A DNA stretch of 6,079 nt from Chitinophagaceae bacterium. GTDB lineage: Bacteria; Bacteroidota; Bacteroidia; Chitinophagales; Chitinophagaceae. The position numbers were made by a program, and so were the translations under genes. Below are positions 1 through 5,262 of the stretch, in pieces; position 1 is the first letter of the stretch; every line of letters begins with the position of its first letter. The notes under the pieces are model-generated. The model was not told the origin of the DNA and did no database searches. It saw only the letters and a list, made by a program, of their open reading frames with translations. Location of the stretch: the NCBI GenBank assembly GCA_017853235.1, contig JAFMJX010000108.1, positions 1 to 6,079 of the forward strand, written 5' to 3'.

Positions 1-187
1 CAAAGGTTTTGAATTTTGCGTCGGTAATAACACCTGTCGCTTCGTCTACTTGAATTTGTAAACGCATTACGTCACCACATTCTGGAGCGCCAACTAAACC
101 CGTTCCTACGTTTTTAGAAGCTTTGTCCAAAGTGCCTACATTTTTAGGATTGGAATAATGATCGATTACTTTATCTGAGTATGCCAT
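1..187 (-). CDS. iscU: Fe-S cluster scaffold protein IscU (partial, N-terminal 62 residues)
   Basis: IscU is the cytoplasmic scaffold on which [2Fe-2S] clusters are built from iron and the sulfur delivered by IscS. The minus-strand frame opens with ATG at 187-185 and stays open to the window edge, giving 62 residues that begin MAYSDKVIDHYSNPKNVG. They match the IscU N terminus closely: the GTGLVGAPECGDVMRLQI stretch carries the first cluster-ligand cysteine (Cys37) and the conserved Asp39, at the same positions as in E. coli IscU. The other two ligand cysteines would lie beyond the edge. The gene follows iscS by 58 nt on the same strand, the usual iscS-iscU order, and I see no separate promoter for it, so it is probably co-transcribed. 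The leader is very A/T-rich with no Shine-Dalgarno sequence. Identification as IscU rather than a SufU- or NifU-type scaffold rests on this close match and the adjacent iscS. Confidence 0.95.
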   Translation of the reverse strand, partial: MAYSDKVIDHYSNPKNVGTLDKASKNVGTGLVGAPECGDVMRLQIQVDEATGVITDAKFKTF

Positions 188-226
188 GATTGTATTTTTT
201 TATAAAATTAATATATTTTTTAAAAC

Positions 227-258
227 TTAATGATGCGCCTCTTTTTTAATGATGCGCC
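227..258. repeat. 13-bp direct repeat spanning the iscS stop codon
   Basis: TTAATGATGCGCC occurs at 227-239 and again at 246-258, a 19-nt offset with a 6-nt spacer. Read on the minus strand, the copy at 246-258 encodes the last residues of IscS (Ala-His-His-stop) and the second copy lies just downstream in the iscS-iscU spacer. The repeat is exact; its origin by slippage or local duplication is an inference. Confidence 0.8.
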
Positions 259-1463
259 CACTGAATTGCGTCAATGTCCACCCCGTCTTTATACATTTCC
301 CAAAGTGGGCTCATTTCTCTCAATTTTAAAACAGTATCAGTGACCGCTTTAATAGTGAAATCAATTTGCTCTTCGGTGGTATATCTTCCTAAACCAAAAC
401 GTAAGGAGCTATGTGCTAAATCGTCACCCAATCCTAATGCCTTTAAAACATAACTTGGTTCCAAAGAAGCAGAAGTACATGCCGACCCAGAAGATAATGC
501 GATGTCCTTGTTAAAGCCCATCATCAAACCTTCTCCTTCCACATATTTGAAAGAAATATTACTCACATGTGGTAATCGGTGTGCTGGATTTCCATTCACA
601 TAAGACTCTTCAATTTGCTTTAATGCATTTTCAAGTTTATCTCTTAATGCAGAAATTCGAGCCGTATCAGCGTCCATTTCTAATCGAGCTAATTCGGCTG
701 CTTTACCAAATCCAACAATACCAGGCACGTTTAAAGTTCCACTTCTCATTCCTCTTTCATGGCCACCACCATCTAATTGTGCTGTTACTTTTACACGTGG
801 ATTTTTACGACGAACATAAAGTGCTCCAACTCCTTTTGGACCATACATTTTATGAGCTGTAAAAGCCATTAAATCAATTCCATCTGCATTTACATCAACT
901 GGAATTTTTCCTACGGCTTGCACCGCATCTGTAAAAAATAAAGCACCATGCTTTTTAGCAATCGCACTAATTTCTTTTACAGGTTGAATCACTCCAATTT
1001 CATTGTTGGCATACATGATGGCTACTAAAATGGTAGTAGGTTTCATTGCAGCTTCCAATTGTTTTAAATCGATGAGTCCATCAGGTTGTACTTCTAAATA
1101 GGTGACTTCAGCACCTTGTTTTTCCAAATGCTTACAAGTATCTAATACTGCTTTATGTTCGGTTGTACATGTGATGATATGGTTTCCTTTACTAGCATAC
1201 ATTTCATACACCCCTTTAATGGCTAAATTATCCCCTTCGGTGGCACCAGAAGTAAAGATAATTTCCTTAGGATCAGCCCCTACTAATTTAGCTATTTGCT
1301 CACGGGCATAATCCACGGCTTCCTCTGCTTGCCATCCAAATGAGTGGTTACGACTAGCCGCATTTCCGAAGTTTTCGGTAAAATAAGGGATCATAGCCTC
1401 CAAAACCCTTGGGTCCATAGGAGTAGTTGCGTTATGATCAAGATAAATTGGTAATTTTAACAT
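246..1463 (-). CDS. iscS: Cysteine desulfurase IscS
   Basis: This PLP-dependent enzyme converts L-cysteine to alanine and holds the sulfur as a persulfide for transfer to IscU and other acceptors, including tRNA thiolation enzymes. The 405-residue product is almost the same length as E. coli IscS (404). Visible family landmarks are the N-terminal YLDHNATTP, FTSGATEGDNLAIKG around residue 75, PLP-stacking His103 in TEHKAV, PLP-contacting Asp179, the Schiff-base Lys205 in AHKMYGPKG, GGGHERGMRSGTLNVPG, and the persulfide Cys329 in SSGSACTSASLEPSYVL. The C terminus, LWEMYKDGVDIDAIQWAHH, is the group I IscS/NFS1 tail that contacts IscU, which separates it from SufS and NifS types. Relative to E. 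coli there are two one-residue insertions, near Asn221 and near residue 318. It is the first gene of the isc unit; no iscR regulator precedes it. The ATG at 1463 fits the family start and lies about 28 nt below a TACTTTTG box. Confidence 0.98.
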   Translation of the reverse strand: MLKLPIYLDHNATTPMDPRVLEAMIPYFTENFGNAASRNHSFGWQAEEAVDYAREQIAKLVGADPKEIIFTSGATEGDNLAIKGVYEMYASKGNHIITCTTEHKAVLDTCKHLEKQGAEVTYLEVQPDGLIDLKQLEAAMKPTTILVAIMYANNEIGVIQPVKEISAIAKKHGALFFTDAVQAVGKIPVDVNADGIDLMAFTAHKMYGPKGVGALYVRRKNPRVKVTAQLDGGGHERGMRSGTLNVPGIVGFGKAAELARLEMDADTARISALRDKLENALKQIEESYVNGNPAHRLPHVSNISFKYVEGEGLMMGFNKDIALSSGSACTSASLEPSYVLKALGLGDDLAHSSLRFGLGRYTTEEQIDFTIKAVTDTVLKLREMSPLWEMYKDGVDIDAIQWAHH

Positions 1464-1490
1464 ATCCGAATTTGATTTTTTCTAAGACCA

Positions 1491-1498
1491 CAAAAGTA
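1491..1498 (-). promoter_or_regulatory. Putative -7 box of the iscS promoter (TACTTTTG)
   Basis: On the minus strand the sequence reads TACTTTTG, an exact match to the TAnnTTTG consensus of the Bacteroidota primary sigma factor. It lies 27 nt upstream of the iscS ATG, giving a predicted short leader of about 20 nt. No convincing TTG -33 element is seen at the usual distance upstream, so the call rests on the -7 box and its position. Confidence 0.5.
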
Positions 1499-1533
1499 AA
1501 GCTAAAGGGTTGATTTTATTGAATTCGTTCGCA

Positions 1534-1562
1534 TTACGAGGCAATTTTTTCCCAATTCGTAA
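1534..1562. repeat. Short inverted repeat before the epimerase start
   Basis: TTACGA (1534-1539) and TCGTAA (1557-1562) form a perfect 6-bp inverted repeat with a 17-bp spacer, ending 10 nt before the epimerase ATG. It could be a weak operator or leader hairpin, or chance; a 6-bp repeat in AT-rich DNA is not strong evidence. Confidence 0.2.
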
Positions 1563-1572
1563 AACAATAATT

Positions 1573-1980
1573 ATGATGGCTTATCAAGTAGAACATATAG
1601 GAATTGCTGTTAAAGATTTAAAAGAAGGTATCTCTCTTTATGAAAAGCTTTTAGGGGCGCCTTGTTATAAAACAGAAAAGGTGGATGCTGAAAACGTTGA
1701 GACGGCCTTTTTTATCCAAAATCATACCAAAATTGAGCTATTATCTAGCACCCATCCCGAGGGGGTCATTGCTCAGTTTATTGAGAAAAAAGGGGAAGGT
1801 TTACACCATATTGCTTTTGAAGTACCTGATATTTTGGAGGAAATGGAACGGTTAAAAAAAGAAGGTTTTAGATTGCTAAACGAAACGCCTAAGAAAGGCG
1901 CGGATAATAAATTAATATGCTTTGTCCACCCTAAAGATTGTAATGGCGTTTTAATTGAACTATGCCAAAGTATGGGATAA
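1573..1980 (+). CDS. mce: Methylmalonyl-CoA epimerase (VOC superfamily)
   Basis: The enzyme interconverts (2R)- and (2S)-methylmalonyl-CoA, linking propionyl-CoA and succinyl-CoA metabolism in the cytoplasm. From ATG at 1573 the product is 135 residues, the normal length for this single-domain glyoxalase-fold family. Two beta-alpha-beta-beta-beta modules are recognisable. Expected metal ligands are His8 (VEHIGIAV), Glu55 (TKIELL), His79 (GEGLHHIAFEV) and Glu129 (NGVLIELCQ). The stretch GFRLLNETPKKGADNK followed by FVHPKDCNG is typical of the epimerase rather than of glyoxalase I or dioxygenases. Two ATG codons are adjacent (1573 and 1576), so the start is uncertain by one residue. The frame extends upstream to a TTG at 1510, but those 21 residues do not resemble the family and are rejected. 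The gene is divergent from iscS and convergent with rnc, so it appears to be transcribed alone. No clear plus-strand promoter is visible. Confidence 0.95.
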   Translation: MMAYQVEHIGIAVKDLKEGISLYEKLLGAPCYKTEKVDAENVETAFFIQNHTKIELLSSTHPEGVIAQFIEKKGEGLHHIAFEVPDILEEMERLKKEGFRLLNETPKKGADNKLICFVHPKDCNGVLIELCQSMG

Positions 1981-2040
1981 CAAAATTTTTCTGATCGTTT
2001 ATTACAAAATTGAAAGGAGTAAAATTTGTGTTACTTTCCA

Positions 2041-2059
2041 GTACGCATAATTAGCATAC
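2041..2059 (-). terminator. Weak hairpin in the epimerase/rnc convergent gap
   Basis: On the minus strand GTATGC and GCGTAC pair as a 6-bp stem with one G-U wobble around a 7-nt loop, starting 5 nt after the rnc stop. There is no U-tract after it, so it is a poor intrinsic terminator. The rest of the 83-bp gap between the two convergent stop codons is AT-rich with only weak pairing potential. Confidence 0.2.
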
Positions 2060-2063
2060 TTCT

Positions 2064-2774
2064 TTAAACAATACCTAATGCCTCAATTGCTTTTTGAGCG
2101 GCCACTTGACTGGCATCTTTTTTAGTGTACCCTTTTTGACTAGCAACCACTTCTCCATCCAACACTACATTGATGGTAAATAATCTTCTGCGGCCTTCCA
2201 GTTGCTCTCCTGCTAAAACAAAATCAACTTGTTTGCCTTGTTTTAAAGCCCAACCAATTATTTTATTTTTTATATTAATATCTATTTGCTCCAATTCATC
2301 CATAAACAAATAGGGCTGTATCATTTTTTCAACAATCCAATTTTTAGTGAAGTCATATTTTTTATCTAGATAAATGGCTCCCACTAAAGCTTCTAGGGTA
2401 TTCCCAAAAATTTGACTGGACTTTAATCCGCCATCCATCTTATTAAATTGAGTGAGCCGACGAAGTCCCATTTGAATGGCAATATGATTTAACTGTTGTC
2501 TGTTCACCATCTTACTGCGCATCTCAGTTAAAAATCCTTCCCCTTTGTATGGGTATTTTTTAAATAAGTATTCGGCTACCACCGAACTAATAATGGCATC
2601 TCCTAAAAATTCAAGTCTTTCATTGTTTTCGGTTGGACTTTCCTTAACCGAGCGATGATTTAATGCAGTTTGAAATAATAAAACATTCGCAGTACGATAT
2701 CCAATCAACATTCGAAGGTTGGATTCAAAAGGCGACTTTTTAAAATAGGAAATTAAATGATGTAATCGTTTCAC
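2064..2774 (-). CDS. rnc: Ribonuclease III
   Basis: RNase III is a homodimeric, Mg-dependent endonuclease that cuts double-stranded RNA, chiefly in rRNA precursor processing and turnover of structured mRNA. The 236-residue product has the normal two-domain layout. The nuclease domain (about 20-160) has the signature NERLEFLGDAI with Glu52, Glu55 and catalytic Asp59, plus Glu84 in LTEMRSKMV and the second metal site in NTLEALVGAIYLD with essential Glu128. A double-stranded RNA-binding domain (about 168-234) ends in the KKDASQVAAQKAIEAL helix. One oddity is Asn125 where E. coli has Asp114 and Aquifex has Asp107. The start is GTG, supported by AAGGA nine nt upstream inside the fabF end; the next in-frame Met (22) would remove the N-terminal extension but leave the signature intact. 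The fabF stop is 5 nt upstream, so the two genes are almost certainly co-transcribed and perhaps translationally coupled. Confidence 0.96.
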   Translation of the reverse strand: MKRLHHLISYFKKSPFESNLRMLIGYRTANVLLFQTALNHRSVKESPTENNERLEFLGDAIISSVVAEYLFKKYPYKGEGFLTEMRSKMVNRQQLNHIAIQMGLRRLTQFNKMDGGLKSSQIFGNTLEALVGAIYLDKKYDFTKNWIVEKMIQPYLFMDELEQIDINIKNKIIGWALKQGKQVDFVLAGEQLEGRRRLFTINVVLDGEVVASQKGYTKKDASQVAAQKAIEALGIV

Positions 2775-2779
2775 AAATT

Positions 2780-4033
2780 TTAGTCCTTAAATTTTTTCAC
2801 AATCACACAAGCATTGTGACCACCAAAACCAAAAGTATTGCTTAAGGCTGCATTGATAGTACGTTTTTGAGCTGTATTGAAAGTGAAATTAAGGCGACTG
2901 TCTAATTCAGGATCATCTGTGAAATGGTTAATCGTAGGAGGTACAATATCATGAATGACTGCTTGTATACAAGCAATTGCTTCAATCACTCCTGCTGCAC
3001 CTAAACAATGACCGGTCATGGATTTGGTAGAACTAATGTTTAAGTTATAAGCATGTTCACCAAATACTGCAGTGATTGCTTTGGCTTCAGCAATATCTCC
3101 AAGTGGAGTTGAGGTTCCATGGGTATTGATATAATCAATTTCAGTGGCATCCATTTGGGCATCACGTAAAGCTGCAATCATTACATTTTTAGCACCCAAC
3201 CCTTCTGGATGAGGAGCTGTTAAATGGTAAGCATCGGCAGTTGCTCCACCGCCTACCACCTCACAATATATTTTAGCACCGCGTTTTTTTGCATGCTCTA
3301 ATTCTTCTAATACTAAAACACCAGAAGCCTCTCCCATAATAAAACCATCGCGATCTTTATCATAAGGACGGCTTGCAGTTTTTGGATCATCATTGCGTTC
3401 ACTCATCGCTTTCATCGCATTAAATCCCCCCATACCCGCTACTCCAATCACCGATTCAGCACCGCCAGTGATGACGATATCTGCTTTGCCTAATTTTAAA
3501 GTGTCCATTGCGGTGATGATGGCATTGGTACTTGAAGCACATGCACTCACAACAGCAAAGTTGGGACCTCTAAATCCATGCTTCATGGAAATTTGTCCAG
3601 CCGCAATATCTAAAATCATTTTTGGGATGAAGAATGGATTGAATCTTGGTGTACCATCACCATGTACGAAATTGGTCACCTCATCGGTAAAAGTGTTTAA
3701 ACCACCTATACCACTGGCGAAAATAACTCCAACTCTATCGTGATCAACATTATCAGAAGTGATTCCTGCATCTGCAACAGCTTGATCACTTGCTACTATT
3801 GCAATTTGAGAAAAACGATCTAATTTTCTTGCTTCCTTACGATCCATGTGTTCGGTGGCATCAAAACCTTTGATCTCACAAGCAAATCTAGTTTTGAATT
3901 TTGAAGCATCAAACTGAGTGATCATATCAGCGCCTGAAACTCCATTGACTAAACTTTCCCAGTAAGCATCCAGTGTATTTCCAATGGGAGTAAGTGTCCC
4001 AATTCCCGTAACAACAATGCGTTTGGATTGCAT
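2780..4033 (-). CDS. fabF: Beta-ketoacyl-ACP synthase II (FabF)
   Basis: FabF condenses malonyl-ACP with a growing acyl-ACP in the elongation cycle of type II fatty acid synthesis. At 417 residues it has the usual length for the thiolase-fold KAS II family. The Cys-His-His triad is visible as Cys165 (VVSACASSTNAI), His305 (INTHGTSTPLGD) and His342 (SMTGHCLGAAG), with Lys337 in SSTKSMTGH; all are shifted by two relative to E. coli FabF (163, 303, 340, 335). The GFGGHN loop with the gating phenylalanine lies near 401-407. The His-His pair excludes KAS III, and the N-terminal RIVVTGIGTLTPIGN is typical of FabF. The upstream neighbour is acpP, its carrier-protein partner; the spacer of 104 nt holds two hairpins that could reduce read-through or affect fabF translation. 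The ATG at 4033 is the family start and has only a weak A-rich leader. It lies 5 nt before rnc. Confidence 0.97.
   Translation of the reverse strand: MQSKRIVVTGIGTLTPIGNTLDAYWESLVNGVSGADMITQFDASKFKTRFACEIKGFDATEHMDRKEARKLDRFSQIAIVASDQAVADAGITSDNVDHDRVGVIFASGIGGLNTFTDEVTNFVHGDGTPRFNPFFIPKMILDIAAGQISMKHGFRGPNFAVVSACASSTNAIITAMDTLKLGKADIVITGGAESVIGVAGMGGFNAMKAMSERNDDPKTASRPYDKDRDGFIMGEASGVLVLEELEHAKKRGAKIYCEVVGGGATADAYHLTAPHPEGLGAKNVMIAALRDAQMDATEIDYINTHGTSTPLGDIAEAKAITAVFGEHAYNLNISSTKSMTGHCLGAAGVIEAIACIQAVIHDIVPPTINHFTDDPELDSRLNFTFNTAQKRTINAALSNTFGFGGHNACVIVKKFKD
2784..2788 (-). promoter_or_regulatory. Shine-Dalgarno site for rnc (AAGGA)
   Basis: On the minus strand AAGGA lies within the last codons of fabF, nine nt before the GTG at 2774. 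It stands out because the other minus-strand starts here lack such a site, and it supports the GTG as the true rnc start. Confidence 0.55.
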
Positions 4034-4054
4034 GAAATTCTTTTTTAAAAATTA

Positions 4055-4091
4055 AATCCGCCTTTAAAGCAAAGGCTCAAAAAGGCGGATT
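4055..4091 (-). terminator. GC-rich hairpin, likely attenuator between acpP and fabF
   Basis: AATCCGCCTTT (4055-4065) and AAAGGCGGATT (4081-4091) form a perfect 11-bp stem around a 15-nt loop, inside which AGC (4068-4070) and GCT (4075-4077) can pair further. In the direction of transcription the stem is followed by UAAUUUUUAAAAAAG, a short U-run, and then by the fabF ATG 22 nt after the stem. This fits a partial intrinsic terminator that makes acpP mRNA more abundant than fabF mRNA, or a structure governing fabF translation. The stem is seen directly; the function is inferred. Confidence 0.6.
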
Positions 4092-4107
4092 AAAATATGC
4101 CGATGTA

Positions 4108-4139
4108 AATTTAAAGACTAATAAATTAGTTTTTAAATT
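4108..4139 (-). repeat. AT-rich inverted repeat at the acpP stop codon
   Basis: AATTTAAAGACTAAT (4108-4122) and ATTAGTTTTTAAATT (4125-4139) pair over 15 positions with a 2-nt centre and a single non-Watson-Crick position (4116 with 4133), which is G-U on the plus-strand reading and A-C on the minus-strand transcript. The outer arm overlaps the acpP stop codon (4138-4140). It may protect the acpP 3' end or pause polymerase ahead of the GC-rich hairpin downstream. Confidence 0.6.
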
Positions 4140-4374
4140 ATTTAGCGTGCTCTTCTAAATAAGCAACAGCTTGTCCAACGGTAGTAATAGTTTCTGCTTG
4201 TTCATCAGGAATAGAAATGTTAAATTCTTTTTCAAATTCCATGATTAATTCAACGGTGTCTAATGAATCTGCTCCCAAATCATTTGTAAAAGAAGCTTCA
4301 TTGGTTACTTCTGCTTCATCAACACCTAATTTGTCAACGATGATTTTTTTAACTCTAGTAGCGATGTCTGACAT
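4138..4374 (-). CDS. acpP: Acyl carrier protein
   Basis: The small acidic cytoplasmic carrier holds acyl intermediates of fatty acid synthesis on a 4'-phosphopantetheine arm. The 78-residue product matches E. coli AcpP in length and layout: helix I from residue 3, loop NDLGADSLDTVELIMEFEKEF with the modified Ser37 in the DSL motif, the acidic recognition helix II (38-51) and C-terminal helix IV ending in AYLEEHAK. The start ATG at 4374 is the family start and is the first gene of the acpP-fabF-rnc unit. It has its own promoter-like box 24 nt upstream and hairpins immediately after its stop, an arrangement suited to much higher expression than fabF. No Shine-Dalgarno is visible; the leader is A/U-rich, which is common in Bacteroidota. 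The FabF partner next door makes a primary-metabolism AcpP far more likely than a specialised carrier protein. Confidence 0.98.
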   Translation of the reverse strand: MSDIATRVKKIIVDKLGVDEAEVTNEASFTNDLGADSLDTVELIMEFEKEFNISIPDEQAETITTVGQAVAYLEEHAK

Positions 4375-4397
4375 TGTAAAAAGTTTTGTTTACGGCG

Positions 4398-4405
4398 CAA
4401 AAATA
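4398..4405 (-). promoter_or_regulatory. Putative -7 box of the acpP promoter (TATTTTTG)
   Basis: The minus strand reads TATTTTTGCGCC, an exact TAnnTTTG match 23 nt before the acpP ATG. A TTTTG lies at 4416-4420, but only 10 nt from the box, which is closer than the usual -33 spacing of about 17-23, so the -33 element remains unclear. Confidence 0.55.
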
Positions 4406-4420
4406 TACTTTTTGTCAAAA

Positions 4421-4635
4421 TACCCCTACTTTATTTATCTTTTTGTTTGCACATTTTAAATATACCATACTGCTTAGGAACTAAATTCATATAAGAGGAG
4501 TCAAAAGGGCTATCAATAAGCTCATTTTACCTTGGTTTTCGTATTACATTGAAACAAACGATTATTAGGAAATTTTGCTGCATAAGAAGCTCTTTTTCAG
4601 ACAACTTGTTGCTAATAAAGCATTTAGAAAATCGC
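4421..4635. other. Non-coding gap between the YcxB-like gene and the acpP promoter
   Basis: The acpP-proximal part of the 261-bp gap holds the acpP promoter. The remaining 215 bp show no tRNA, strong terminator or family-recognisable ORF. The only frames are two abutting minus-strand micro-ORFs of 18 and 12 residues (4583-4527 and 4525-4487) without similarity I can name. A weak 5-bp stem GGGCT/AGCTC (4507-4523) with one wobble is also present. Confidence 0.5.
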
Positions 4636-5100
4636 TTACTTCCCTTTTAACAGCCCTCTAACGATATGTTGATCCTCAAAAGGGATATTTTGTTTAGGAA
4701 TAATAAAAAAGGACTTAGGGCTAAAATAAAAATGAAAAAAAAGTGGACTGTCAAAATAATGTGTGACTTCGGACCAATTCCACTCAGCTTCCCCTTTTTC
4801 GGAGTACAATCTGGCTTTATGTTCATTAAATGAGAAAGTCCAATCCCATTTAAATAATTCGGTTTTACGATAAAATACCAAGGGTATTGCATACCAGAAC
4901 AATAACATTAAAACCATCCACAATACCGAGCCCAATAAAAATAATTCAGGCCTAATTTTTTTTATATACAAAAGATACGCTGTGGCAATGGCATAGATGT
5001 TTACTATCACCATCAACACTTTTATTTCAGATTGTTTCATAAAGTGATAACGCAAACCTTGTATCACTTCTTTTTTATGATATTGAATTGAATAAGACAT
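4636..5100 (-). CDS. YcxB-like two-helix membrane protein of unknown function
   Basis: The 154-residue product has a short polar N terminus, two transmembrane helices (about 27-46 and 52-77, separated by a KKIRPE turn) and a C-terminal cytoplasmic domain of about 70 residues rich in aromatic residues. The pattern WTFSFNEHKARLYSEKGEAEWNWSEV, shown here only by its key residues Trp87, Phe89, Glu106, Trp107 and Trp109, is followed by a strand and the FFIIPKQNIPF motif (131-141). This arrangement resembles the YcxB-like C-terminal domain family, whose function is unknown; the assignment is from memory of the motif layout. The start ATG at 5100 gives the whole helix pair and has no Shine-Dalgarno. 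It stands alone on the minus strand, divergent from the transporter gene and 261 bp upstream of acpP, so it is probably not part of the acpP unit. Confidence 0.75.
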   Translation of the reverse strand: MSYSIQYHKKEVIQGLRYHFMKQSEIKVLMVIVNIYAIATAYLLYIKKIRPELFLLGSVLWMVLMLLFWYAIPLVFYRKTELFKWDWTFSFNEHKARLYSEKGEAEWNWSEVTHYFDSPLFFHFYFSPKSFFIIPKQNIPFEDQHIVRGLLKGK

Positions 5101-5125
5101 AAAGGCTATAAATGTTCCATTTTGG

Positions 5126-5153
5126 TAAAGATACGTTCCGCAAACGTTTCCAA
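5126..5153 (-). promoter_or_regulatory. Possible promoter of the YcxB-like gene
   Basis: On the minus strand TTG (5153-5151), a 17-nt spacer and TATCTTTA (5133-5126) resemble the Bacteroidota -33/-7 pair, with the final G of the -7 box replaced by A. The box is 25 nt above the ATG. An exact short inverted repeat, CAATTT-A-AAATTG (5151-5163), overlaps the -33 element and could be an operator. Confidence 0.35.
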
Positions 5154-5191
5154 TTTAAAATTGTCGTAAAAAAAATAAATCATCGCTTTGA

Positions 5192-5226
5192 TTTGATATG
5201 TAAAAAATACAAAAGAACTATATTTA
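5192..5226 (+). promoter_or_regulatory. Possible promoter of the MFS transporter gene
   Basis: TTTG (5192-5195), a 23-nt spacer and TATATTTA (5219-5226) resemble a -33/-7 pair, again with A in place of the last G. The -7 box is 36 nt before the ATG at 5263. In such AT-rich DNA this match is weak. Confidence 0.25.
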
Positions 5227-5262
5227 TAAAACGCATTGCACACTAAAGCCAAATCCAATTTT

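Noticed and set aside
569..1311. Plus-strand open frames of 97 and 69 residues opposite iscS.
   Set aside because: They lie fully antisense to a well-supported iscS, show no domain or motif, and are expected by-products of its codon use.
1510..1572. N-terminal extension of the epimerase from a TTG at 1510 (21 residues).
   Set aside because: The extra residues do not resemble the family, whose members start right before the first beta strand, and the extension runs through the divergent promoter region. ATG at 1573 or 1576 fits the family length.
3393..3743. Plus-strand open frame of 116 residues opposite fabF.
   Set aside because: It is antisense to the FabF coding region, including the active-site Cys, and has no recognisable family features.
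4034..4107. A separate promoter for fabF in the spacer after acpP.
   Set aside because: The nearest candidate, AGCCTTTG on the minus strand, lacks the TA of the TAnnTTTG box and lies within the GC-rich hairpin.
4217..4459. Plus-strand open frame of 80 residues opposite acpP and its promoter.
   Set aside because: It is antisense to acpP, with a composition explained by the complementary codons, and has no supporting start signal.
4487..4583. Two abutting minus-strand micro-ORFs (18 and 12 residues) between the YcxB-like gene and acpP, the second preceded by AAGG, possibly a leader peptide pair.
   Set aside because: They are too short to judge, the AAGG is only 4 nt from the ATG, and they lie above the predicted acpP promoter rather than in its transcript.
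4647..4892. Second minus-strand frame of 81 residues within the YcxB-like gene.
   Set aside because: It overlaps the longer frame that shows two membrane helices and a family-like C-terminal domain; the shifted frame has neither.
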